Below are positions 34,126-41,106 of a stretch of 41,106 nt of DNA, one piece after another (within the stretch, counting starts at the first letter, position 1; each line of letters opens with the position of its first letter). Under the pieces are notes generated by a model that was not told the DNA's origin, did no database searches, and saw only the letters and a list, made by a program, of their open reading frames with translations. Made by a program: the position numbers and the translations under genes. The stretch lies in assembly GCA_027365345.1 (NCBI GenBank), contig DAHXNO010000116.1, forward strand, positions 1-41,106. Reading direction: 5' to 3'. The stretch is from Granulicella sp. Lineage in GTDB: Bacteria > Acidobacteriota > Terriglobia > Terriglobales > Acidobacteriaceae.

Positions 34126-36659
34126 ACCTTCTGTACGCGGTGCACATCGCGGACGCCGGGAACCTTGCGCAGGTTCTGGGTGAGCCGGGTCAGGTGGCGA
34201 AGGTCCAGAGTCTCGATGACAAAGTCAATATAAACGGCCTCATCATCGGCGGGGCGTGTCTCCACTGATTTGATGTTGGTGTCATCCTCCGAGATGATGG
34301 CGGCGAACTCCTTGAGCAGGCCTGCGCGGTCATCGGCGAGGATGACCAGCTTGACTGGGTAGGTGGTAGGCTTCCGTGAGTCCGGAGAAGCTGTGGCTGG
34401 AGCTTCGCTCCAGGCGACGTCAATTCGGCGGTCCGCTTCGTAGAGCAGGTTCTGGACGTTGGGGCAGCTACGGGCATGGACTGCAACGCCTTTGCCGCGG
34501 GTAACGTAGCCGATGATCTCTTCGCCGCGGATCGGGTTGCAGCATCGGGCCCGATAGACCAGCAGATCGTCCTGCCCTTCCACCTGCAGCGATTCTGATC
34601 CCTTGCCGAAAAAGACGCGCTTGACCGCCTCTGACATGTGCGCCAGCGCGTTGCCGGTGGAGCTGTGTTCCTCGGCTGGGGATTCAACGGGAAGCGTGCT
34701 GCCGGGCTCCAGCTTGTTGAGGATCTGGCGTGCGGAGTATTTGCCGAAGCCGATGCCGCTCTGCAGATCCTCCAGTTGGGTCAGGCCATACTCGGCGGCG
34801 ACGCGTTCGAAGTCTTCCGGCTTGAACTTGTCCAGAGAGACCTTATACTTGCGGGCCTCGCGCTGCAGGAGCTTGATGCCGATCTCCATGGCGCGGGCGC
34901 GCTGGTTCTCATTCAACCAGTGCTTGATCTTGTTGCGCGCGCGTGAGCTCTTGGTGAAGCTAAGCCAGTCACGCGAAGGCGCATGACCGGCCTGGGTGGT
35001 GATCTCAACGATGTCCCCATTGCGCAGGCGAGTGCGCAATGGAACGATGCGGCCGTTCACCTTGGCTCCCACGGTTGCGTGACCGACGTCCGTGTGGATG
35101 GCGTAGGCAAAGTCGATCGGGCTGGCGTCCTTGGGTAGCACGATCACCTTGCCCTTTGGGGTAAAGGTGTAGACCTCCTCCGGGTACAGGTCGATGCGCA
35201 GGGTCGACATGAACTCATTGGGGTCGGTCATCTCGCGTTGCCACTCCATCAGTTGGCGTACCCAGGCGAGGCGCTGCTCATCCTTGGCGCTGACGTTGTC
35301 GGTGGCCTTGTACTTCCAGTGAGCGGCGATCCCTTCTTCGGCAACCCGGTGCATGTCCTCGGTACGGATCTGCACCTCGAATTGATGACCACCTTCCGCG
35401 ATCAGGGTAGTGTGCAGCGACTGATAGAGGTTGGGCCGCGGCATTGCGATAAAGTCTTTGAAGCGGCCAGGCACGGGCCTCCAGATGCTATGCAGCAGGC
35501 CGAGAACGGCATAGCAGTCGGATTCCGTCTCTGTGATCACGCGCACCGCGAAGAGATCGAAGACCTGGTCGACAGGGACGTTGTTCGCAATGAGCTTCTG
35601 TTGGATGGAGTAGAGCCGTTTGATGCGCGACTGCACGCGCGCCTGGATGCCAACCTCCTTGAGGCGCGCCTCCAGAATGCTCACGATCTGCTGCAGGAAG
35701 GCTTCGCCTTCGCCGCGTAAGGAGTCGATCTCTGAGGAGAGTTGGGAGAAGGCGAACGGATCGATGTAGCGAAAGGCCAGGTCTTCCAGTTCGCTGCGCA
35801 GCTTGCCCATACCCAGCCGGTGCGCCAGCGGGGCATAAACCTCCAGTGTCTCGCGTGCAATGCGCTGTTGCTTCTCTGGTTTCAAGTGCTCCAGCGTCCG
35901 CATATTGTGCAGCCGGTCGGCCAGCTTGATGATCACCACGCGAAGGTCCGTCACCATGGCCAGCAGCATCTTGCGAATGTTTTCGGCCTGATGGTCTTCG
36001 CGATTGGCGAACTTGATCTTGTCGAGCTTGGTGACGCCCTCGACGATATGCGCTACCTGTTCTCCGAAGAGGCGCGCTATCTCGCCGGCCGTGACGTCTG
36101 TATCTTCCACCGCGTCGTGGAGCAGGCCTGCTGCAATGGCGGTTCCATCCATCTTCAGCTCGGCGAGAACCTGGGCTACCTCCAGCGGATGGCCGATGTA
36201 GGCCTCCCCGGAGGCGCGGAGCTGGCCCTGATGCTTCTGTTTGGAGAAGGCCCAGGCAGAGCGGATCAGGTCCAGATCGTCGGCTGGCCGATTGGCCTTC
36301 ACAGTGGCGATCAGATGCTCAAAGCGAGCATCCAGTTCGGTTTCACGTTCAGTTTCAACGTGGACGTTCGTATCCGTCGCGGTTTGGAGCGGCTGGCCGG
36401 TTACTAGTCTTGTAACAGCCCCTGCGGAGGTTGCGGAGGACCCTTTCGGAAGTTCGCCAGAATCGATGGCTGGCGGCCGGTGCGTACGCCAGCCGATACC
36501 CTTGGGGGAGTGGGGCACGGAGACCGTGTGCGAAGTGGCGGGGAGGGCCACTTCGCGCTCCACCCCGGATTCGCCCTTCTGGGCGGCGCCGGCGGGAGAC
36601 GGTACGGACTGCTTTGGAGCTGGGGAGACGTTCGTCTTCTCCGGCCACACTGGATCCAT
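34122..36659 (-). CDS. rel: bifunctional (p)ppGpp synthetase/hydrolase (Rel/SpoT)
   Basis: An 845-residue RSH protein that makes and degrades the alarmone (p)ppGpp. An HD hydrolase domain is intact (His157, His181-Asp182, Glu185-Asp186 in LLHDAVEDTD). The synthetase domain carries RFKD (398-401), the RxKD type found in bifunctional enzymes, and YQSLHTT. A TGS domain (about 486-547, DLYPEEVYTFTPKG) and a C-terminal ACT domain (about 768-845) follow. An unusual low-complexity Pro/Ser/Thr extension of about 105 residues precedes the RSH core. ATG 36659 is supported because TATAAT ends 5 nt upstream and no good start occurs nearer the core. Confidence 0.95.
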   Translation of the reverse strand: MDPVWPEKTNVSPAPKQSVPSPAGAAQKGESGVEREVALPATSHTVSVPHSPKGIGWRTHRPPAIDSGELPKGSSATSAGAVTRLVTGQPLQTATDTNVHVETERETELDARFEHLIATVKANRPADDLDLIRSAWAFSKQKHQGQLRASGEAYIGHPLEVAQVLAELKMDGTAIAAGLLHDAVEDTDVTAGEIARLFGEQVAHIVEGVTKLDKIKFANREDHQAENIRKMLLAMVTDLRVVIIKLADRLHNMRTLEHLKPEKQQRIARETLEVYAPLAHRLGMGKLRSELEDLAFRYIDPFAFSQLSSEIDSLRGEGEAFLQQIVSILEARLKEVGIQARVQSRIKRLYSIQQKLIANNVPVDQVFDLFAVRVITETESDCYAVLGLLHSIWRPVPGRFKDFIAMPRPNLYQSLHTTLIAEGGHQFEVQIRTEDMHRVAEEGIAAHWKYKATDNVSAKDEQRLAWVRQLMEWQREMTDPNEFMSTLRIDLYPEEVYTFTPKGKVIVLPKDASPIDFAYAIHTDVGHATVGAKVNGRIVPLRTRLRNGDIVEITTQAGHAPSRDWLSFTKSSRARNKIKHWLNENQRARAMEIGIKLLQREARKYKVSLDKFKPEDFERVAAEYGLTQLEDLQSGIGFGKYSARQILNKLEPGSTLPVESPAEEHSSTGNALAHMSEAVKRVFFGKGSESLQVEGQDDLLVYRARCCNPIRGEEIIGYVTRGKGVAVHARSCPNVQNLLYEADRRIDVAWSEAPATASPDSRKPTTYPVKLVILADDRAGLLKEFAAIISEDDTNIKSVETRPADDEAVYIDFVIETLDLRHLTRLTQNLRKVPGVRDVHRVQKV

Positions 36660-36664
36660 GCTTT

Positions 36665-36670
36665 ATTATA
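36665..36670 (-). promoter_or_regulatory. consensus TATAAT 5 nt before rel
   Basis: TATAAT on the minus strand, then AAAGC, then ATG 36659. A start 6-8 nt downstream falls on the ATG itself. There is no recognisable -35. Confidence 0.5.
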
Positions 36671-36718
36671 CGGTTCACACAGCGACCAGCGGAGTTATTG
36701 CCTTGTGGTTCGCCGTGG

Positions 36719-37990
36719 TCAGTTCAAGCGATGAGCGTGATGGAGCATGCTCTCTTGGAGAGTTGCGCCCGATCTCAGGACGCCGGGAGTGGGGCGAGAT
36801 CCGCCGCCAGCCCAACGAACTATCTCGTCAAAGGCTTGGCCCACCTCCTCTTCGGTAAAGGCACAGTGGCCTTGCCGGTCGACGACCTGCTGCACCAGGT
36901 ATTGGCTTGCACCCGCGGCCTCTACCTCATCCTGGTAAAGCTCCAGTTGTCTCACGGGAACCACCGGGTCATAGATGGTATGGAGAGCCAGCATGGGCCT
37001 GCCCAGACGGCCAGTGGGCGTGTAGTGGCGCACAAGGTAAGCGACTGCATGCGGTGTGGGCGCATAACGCCGCACACCGGCGTTCAGTTCGAAGTCTTTT
37101 GTGGGGTTGGCAGGATCAGCTCCCGCGTAAATGAAGTTGCGGTTGTCGAAGGGATTGCCACCCGCGCGTTGCATGAGATCCTGGATGTCAAAGGTCCAGT
37201 ACGCGATGTCCTGGGCCAGGTCGGCGTCGCTGCGCAAGCCAGTAAGCTCGCGCATCGCCAGCGCTCCAGAAGGGTTTTCCTGCAGAGCTTCGAAGATCTT
37301 CTCGCGATCGGCAAGCGTGTCCTCATAGCCCGTGGTCGCCCGGGTCAGGGGCGGCAGGAGCATGGGAAAGTAGTAGTCGAAGGCCGCGCGCATCGCAAAG
37401 CGATGGTTGAAGGTAACATAGCTGGGACCAACCGACCCGCAAAGATCCAGGCCGCCTGCGTAGGGTTTGGGATTGAGTTCCAGCGTGATGGCTACAAGCT
37501 GCCCGCCCATGGAACGTCCCACGGCATAGCTGACCCTGGGTTGTCCATATCGCCTGACAAAGTAGCGGCGCAGCGCCTCCGTCTCCGGGAATCCCTGTTG
37601 GAGGGCCCATCCGGTTCTGGAGTAGGCACTTTGGATGACCGCATCGTGGCGTTGAAAGAAGGGGGCCTGCTTGCTGCCAAGCCGGGCTGCAATATGAAAG
37701 CTGACCGGCTGTCGAGCATAGCCGTGGTAAAAGACCACCAACGCGTGGTTCCAGTCGGTCGGCACATCGATGCGATAGGCAGCGCCATCAAGTATGCCTA
37801 CTTCCGTGATCCCTTCCGGCGCGTGGAGCACCTGGCGATGGGTGGGCGTGGATGCGGTTGGTCCGGCATGGGTCCAGGGAGCGGCGCAGACCAGGAGGAC
37901 CGCCGCGAGGAGACGCACCAAGGCCACAGCCATCACGGCCGACGCAGCGAGCACGGGTCGTTGTGCGGGCGAGGTCATGAGGAATGGCAT
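36719..37990 (-). CDS. secreted alpha/beta hydrolase
   Basis: A 423-residue protein with an N-terminal hydrophobic export signal (ALVRLLAAVLLVCAAPWTHA). The alpha/beta-hydrolase core has VVFYHGYARQPVSF at the oxyanion-hole region, the nucleophile elbow GRSMGG (Ser), an acid residue candidate in TIYDPVVPV, and the catalytic His candidate in QGHCAFTEEE. The substrate is unknown; an ester or peptide is possible. ATG 37990 has no Shine-Dalgarno sequence, and TACGAT ends 6 nt before it. A second ATG (37978) is an alternative. It is downstream of fumC on the same strand. Confidence 0.8.
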   Translation of the reverse strand: MPFLMTSPAQRPVLAASAVMAVALVRLLAAVLLVCAAPWTHAGPTASTPTHRQVLHAPEGITEVGILDGAAYRIDVPTDWNHALVVFYHGYARQPVSFHIAARLGSKQAPFFQRHDAVIQSAYSRTGWALQQGFPETEALRRYFVRRYGQPRVSYAVGRSMGGQLVAITLELNPKPYAGGLDLCGSVGPSYVTFNHRFAMRAAFDYYFPMLLPPLTRATTGYEDTLADREKIFEALQENPSGALAMRELTGLRSDADLAQDIAYWTFDIQDLMQRAGGNPFDNRNFIYAGADPANPTKDFELNAGVRRYAPTPHAVAYLVRHYTPTGRLGRPMLALHTIYDPVVPVRQLELYQDEVEAAGASQYLVQQVVDRQGHCAFTEEEVGQAFDEIVRWAGGGSRPTPGVLRSGATLQESMLHHAHRLN

Positions 37991-37996
37991 AAGTCT

Positions 37997-38002
37997 ATCG
38001 TA
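37997..38002 (-). promoter_or_regulatory. TACGAT -10-like hexamer, leaderless start of the secreted hydrolase
   Basis: TACGAT on the minus strand, then AGACTT, then ATG 37990, giving the 7-nt spacing expected for a leaderless transcript. Confidence 0.45.
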
Positions 38003-38122
38003 GATCTTCGCCAGTGGGCCTCAGCGCAGGTCTTTGGCGATCGGCGCTGGAAGCCCGACGGGGATCCAGCGCCGCCAGAGCGAACCGGATTGGATAGACG
38101 CGGCGGGGGCTGGGTTTGCGCA

Positions 38123-39529
38123 TCAGCCGGCGCTGGTCATCTTCTCTGGCTGCATATAGGCGTCAAACTCCTGTTCCGTCAGATAACCCAGCTCGCGATT
38201 GGCCTCGCGGAGGGAGATCCCTCTATGGTGCGCGGTCTTGGCCATCTTGGCCGCCTTGTCGTACCCAATGTGCTGGTTGAGAGCTGTAACCAACATCAGG
38301 CAGTTCTCCACATACTGCTTGATGCGCGGGCGGTTGGCTTCCAGCCCATTCATGCAGAACTCCACGAACATGTGGCTGGTATCGGTCAACAGGCGAACCG
38401 AGTGCATGAAGTTATGGATCATGACCGGTTTGAAGACGTTGAGTTCAAAGTTGCCCTGGCTGCCGGCAAAGGCAATAGCCGCGTTGTTTCCATACACCTG
38501 GACTGCAACCATGGTCATGGCCTCGCTCTGCGTGGGATTCACCTTGCCGGGCATGATGGAGCTTCCGGGCTCGTTCTCCGGAATCGTCAGTTCACCCAGA
38601 CCGCAGCGCGGCCCGGAGCTTAGCCAGCGGACATCGTTGGCAATCTTCATCATGGAGGCGGAGAGTGTCACCAGAGCACCGCTGGCGAAGACCAACTCGT
38701 CATGGGCAGAGAGCGCCGCGAACTTGTTGGGATGGGAGCGGAAGGGCAACCCGGTGAGTTCTGCGATCTTGCTCGCCACGCGGTCGGCAAACTCCGGGTG
38801 CGTGTTCAGTCCTGTACCAACCGCCGTGCCGCCGATGGCCAGTTCGTAGAGTCCAGACAGCGAGAGCTCCAGGCGTTGGATATCCCGCTCCAGCAGGCTC
38901 GCCCATCCGCCGATCTCCTGCCCCAGGGTAAGCGGCGTGGCGTCCTGCAGATGGGTGCGGCCGATCTTCACCACATCTGCAAACTCCTTGGCTTTGGCCG
39001 CAATCGAGCCGTGCAAGCGCTGTATGGCTGGAATCAACCTTTCCTTGACGGCCGTAGCGGCGGCAACATGCATGGCTGTAGGAAACGTGTCGTTGGAGGA
39101 TTGCGACATGTTCACGTGGTCGTTGGGATGGATGGGTTTCTTGCTGCCCATCTCGCCGCCGGCAATCTCAATGGCGCGGTTGGAGATCACCTCATTCACG
39201 TTCATGTTGGTCTGGGTGCCAGAGCCCGTCTGCCAGATGCTCAAAGGGAACTCCTGGTTGAGCTTGCCGCCGATGACCTCGTCGGCCGCTTGCACGATCA
39301 GCTCCATCTTGTCTCCGGGAAGCTTCCCCAGGTCGTTGTTTACCAGCGCAGCGGCCTTTTTGAGGATGCCGAAGGCGCGTATCAGCTCCAGCGGCATGCG
39401 GTCTCCGCCGATGGCGAAGTGATGCAGGCTGCGCTCGGTCTGCGCTCCCCAGTAGTGGTTGGCAGGGACTTCAATCTGCCCCATGCTGTCGGACTCTTGG
39501 CGTACGTTCTGTTGCATTGGCTCTGTCAT
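38123..39529 (-). CDS. fumC: class II fumarate hydratase
   Basis: FumC interconverts fumarate and malate in the TCA cycle without an Fe-S cluster. The 468-residue product has the aspartase/fumarase superfamily features: [49 protein letters not shown], and the signature loop [15 protein letters not shown]. The frame is open about 100 codons upstream, but those residues are not FumC-like. ATG 39529 (MTEPMQQNV) gives the normal length, with ATG 39517 as an alternative. The ribosome site is weak. Confidence 0.95.
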   Translation of the reverse strand: MTEPMQQNVRQESDSMGQIEVPANHYWGAQTERSLHHFAIGGDRMPLELIRAFGILKKAAALVNNDLGKLPGDKMELIVQAADEVIGGKLNQEFPLSIWQTGSGTQTNMNVNEVISNRAIEIAGGEMGSKKPIHPNDHVNMSQSSNDTFPTAMHVAAATAVKERLIPAIQRLHGSIAAKAKEFADVVKIGRTHLQDATPLTLGQEIGGWASLLERDIQRLELSLSGLYELAIGGTAVGTGLNTHPEFADRVASKIAELTGLPFRSHPNKFAALSAHDELVFASGALVTLSASMMKIANDVRWLSSGPRCGLGELTIPENEPGSSIMPGKVNPTQSEAMTMVAVQVYGNNAAIAFAGSQGNFELNVFKPVMIHNFMHSVRLLTDTSHMFVEFCMNGLEANRPRIKQYVENCLMLVTALNQHIGYDKAAKMAKTAHHRGISLREANRELGYLTEQEFDAYMQPEKMTSAG

Positions 39530-39866
39530 ATCGTGTGTGCCGTCCCTTGTCCTTTTCCCCTCTTCCGCTGCGCGGCCTGCCGGGCAGGAAGGAGGTTCCG
39601 TGTGCCATCGATGCCGCTTTCTTTGCCAGCTAGAACCTATGCTGCCATCCGGGCCGGTCGCCGAGTCCCGCCCTGTTTGAGAGAAGCGGCCGGCGAACAC
39701 TTCGCCAGGGCGTTTTTCCCTGCCTTCCGGGTGGAAGGCGGTTCCGGGCCCGGCCCGGCCCCGCTCCATAGGTCTGTGGCCGATATCCGGAAGACTGTTT
39801 CCTGGGGCGGCAAGAAGCAGACTGGTGCAAAGAGGAAGCTGCAATCATCATGCAATTGCGGATATA

Positions 39867-39896
39867 ACTATAGCCAACCGAATGGACAGGTGTCAT
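39867..39896 (-). promoter_or_regulatory. promoter-like pair for fumC
   Basis: On the minus strand ATGACA, 18-bp spacer, TATAGT, each one base off the sigma-70 consensus. It would produce a leader of about 330 nt before fumC. Confidence 0.45.
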
Positions 39897-40244
39897 GCGC
39901 GGTGAACCGAATCGACCCGTGTTCGTTCCGATAATCGTCCAACGGGTGTGTTTGAATTTGGTAGCATTCCGCTTCAGAATGTTCGCTCTGTCTCTCGTCC
40001 AATCGAAGGGGGGACGCCAGAGACGAAGGTTCCACTTCCAGTGCTGCAAGTGGCTCCCGCTTGATGGGGCCCAGCGTTCTGGCAGTATTGGAGGAAGGCG
40101 AGCGTATGCAGTGGCAGAATCATTCGGTGGAAGAGATTTCCGGATGGGAGAGAGAATGATTGTTGCAGGCTAGCCGCGAGAACCGCTCCATGGTCGGGCC
40201 GGAAGGCCAGCCATATGGGGCGATGATCGAACCCTCCGCTCTGC

Positions 40245-40260
40245 TGTGACGTTCATCACA
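40245..40260. promoter_or_regulatory. perfect CRP/FNR-type palindrome upstream of gltA
   Basis: TGTGA-CGTTCA-TCACA, an exact TGTGA-N6-TCACA site, the consensus for CRP. It ends 51 bp before the citrate synthase ATG, so it could act as an activator or repressor site. A CRP/FNR-family regulator is required and none is in this window. Confidence 0.6.
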
Positions 40261-40311
40261 TCACAACGTAATTGAGGAAGCAGATAGTTCACCAATCGAA
40301 AGGAATCATTT

Positions 40312-41106
40312 ATGGATAACACTGTTACAGTGATCGACAACCGCACCGAAAAGCAGTACAAGCTCCCAATTACCCATGGAACCATACGCGCGATGGACCT
40401 GCGCAACATCAAGGTGGATGGTGAAGATTTCGGAATCATGTCCTACGACCCGGCCTTCACAAACACCGCATCCTGCAAGAGCTCCATCACATTCATTGAT
40501 GGCGACAAAGGCATTCTGCGTTACCGCGGATACGATATCGCCGATCTGGCAGAGCACTGTACGTTTCCTCAGGTGGCTTATCTGGTGATTCATGGTGAGC
40601 TGCCCACTCCGGAACAGGAAGCCGAGTGGCGTAGGGCGCTGGGACTTCATATGGGCATCTTCGAGAACATCAAGCAGTTCATGGAAGGCTTCCGTTACGA
40701 CGCGCACCCCATGGGCATGCTGGTAAGCACGTTGGCCGCTCTGTCGACGTTTTATCCAGAGGCCAAGGAGGTGCGCAATCAGGAACGACAGATGAAGAGC
40801 ATTCATCGGATCGTTGGGAAGATTCCCATCATCGCGGCCTACGGATATCGGCATAGCAAAGGGTTGGACTATATCGCTCCGGAGCCGGAACTGGGCTACG
40901 CGGAGAACTTCATGCACATGCTGTGGCATCGCAGTCCGCTCCAGCACCTGAAGCATCCGGTGCTGGCCCGTGCGCTGGATGTGCTCTTCATCCTGCACAT
41001 CGACCATGAGCAGAACTGCTCCACCAATGCGATGCGCGCGGTGGGCAGCTCGGAGGCGGATCCGTTTCTCTGCGTAGCCGCGGCAGCCGCAGGCCTGGCG
41101 GGGCCG
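40312..41106 (+). CDS. gltA: citrate synthase, N-terminal part (runs off the window)
   Basis: The first 265 residues of a type II (hexameric-type) citrate synthase, which condenses oxaloacetate and acetyl-CoA in the TCA cycle. Visible features are the N-terminal beta-domain (FTNTASCKSSITFIDGDKGILRYRGYDI), YLVIHGELPT, PMGMLVSTLAAL, and the HIDHEQNCSTNAMR motif that carries active-site histidines (around 229-232). ATG 40312 has AAAGGA 7 nt upstream. The remaining catalytic His and Asp lie beyond the window. Confidence 0.95.
   Translation, partial: MDNTVTVIDNRTEKQYKLPITHGTIRAMDLRNIKVDGEDFGIMSYDPAFTNTASCKSSITFIDGDKGILRYRGYDIADLAEHCTFPQVAYLVIHGELPTPEQEAEWRRALGLHMGIFENIKQFMEGFRYDAHPMGMLVSTLAALSTFYPEAKEVRNQERQMKSIHRIVGKIPIIAAYGYRHSKGLDYIAPEPELGYAENFMHMLWHRSPLQHLKHPVLARALDVLFILHIDHEQNCSTNAMRAVGSSEADPFLCVAAAAAGLAGP

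Larger units (their letters stand above)
39530..40311. other. 782-bp divergent spacer between fumC and gltA
   Basis: This spacer holds the control regions of two TCA-cycle genes: a promoter-like pair for fumC at 39867-39896 and a CRP-type palindrome for gltA at 40245-40260. A 7-bp hairpin (GCCTTCC-GGGT-GGAAGGC, 39722-39739) would lie in a long fumC leader. A 92-codon plus-strand frame at 39895-40173 lacks coding character, and I do not accept it as a gene. Confidence 0.5.

Noticed and set aside
39530-39844. Roughly 100-residue N-terminal extension of FumC
   Set aside because: The extra residues are low-complexity and unlike any fumarase; the standard length is reached at 39529.
39895-40173. 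92-codon plus-strand frame in the fumC-gltA spacer
   Set aside because: It has an AGG before its ATG, but the protein is Arg-rich with no domain-like pattern and overlaps the fumC promoter-like region; it looks like an incidental frame.

Overview
The window is about 41 kb of GC-rich, densely coded bacterial chromosome with genes on both strands. Several families point to Acidobacteriota, probably order Terriglobales: a TonB-dependent receptor with an N-terminal carboxypeptidase-regulatory-like domain, a protein resembling the 'VWFA-related Acidobacterial' family, a small secreted Cys peptide, a DUF6580-like membrane protein and a SPASM-type radical SAM protein. This placement is inferred from protein families; there is no rRNA or tRNA gene in the window.

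Layout. 1-2.6 kb (minus): a partial alpha/beta hydrolase, then acpP-fabF (fatty acid synthesis) with a strong hairpin between the two genes and a rho-independent terminator after fabF. 2.4-4.9 kb (plus): a 51-residue Cys-pair protein, rmuC and a secreted DsbA-like protein. 5-6.1 kb (minus): a TetR regulator and an orphan iscX. 6.3-15 kb: a radical SAM protein, two large GT-C-like membrane proteins, a polymerase-like membrane protein, an orphan FtsX-type permease and a decayed membrane gene; together they look like a cell-envelope or glycan locus. 15.3-18.2 kb: the TonB-dependent receptor. 18.4-21.4 kb (minus): RNase R, apparently starting at CTG. 21.6-25.9 kb: an AT-rich patch of small dyads, a secreted Cys peptide, an integral membrane protein, a YdjM-type hydrolase, a DUF6580-like protein and a DedA/VTT protein. 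26.2-30.1 kb: mogA/moaB, a TonB-like protein, a small membrane protein, miaA and an Hsp15-like S4 protein. 30.1-32.6 kb (minus): a VWA-like protein and a glycine-zipper lipoprotein. 32.9-36.7 kb: kbl and rel, convergent with overlapping stop codons. 36.7-41.1 kb: a secreted alpha/beta hydrolase, fumC, and the start of citrate synthase preceded by a perfect CRP-type palindrome.

The window mixes housekeeping functions (fatty acid synthesis, RNA decay, tRNA modification, stringent response, TCA cycle) with envelope functions (TonB energy coupling, outer-membrane uptake, membrane glycosyltransferases). I see no CRISPR array, prophage, insertion sequence or obvious defence island.

The most notable whole-window signal is regulatory. 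At least six start codons without a usable Shine-Dalgarno sequence have a TANNNT (-10-like) hexamer ending 5-6 nt before the start, which predicts leaderless transcripts. Other leads are the CTG start of RNase R, the acpP-fabF hairpin, the AT-rich dyad cluster before the secreted peptide, the repeated CCGGTCCGGTA before the radical SAM gene, and the CRP-like site at gltA.
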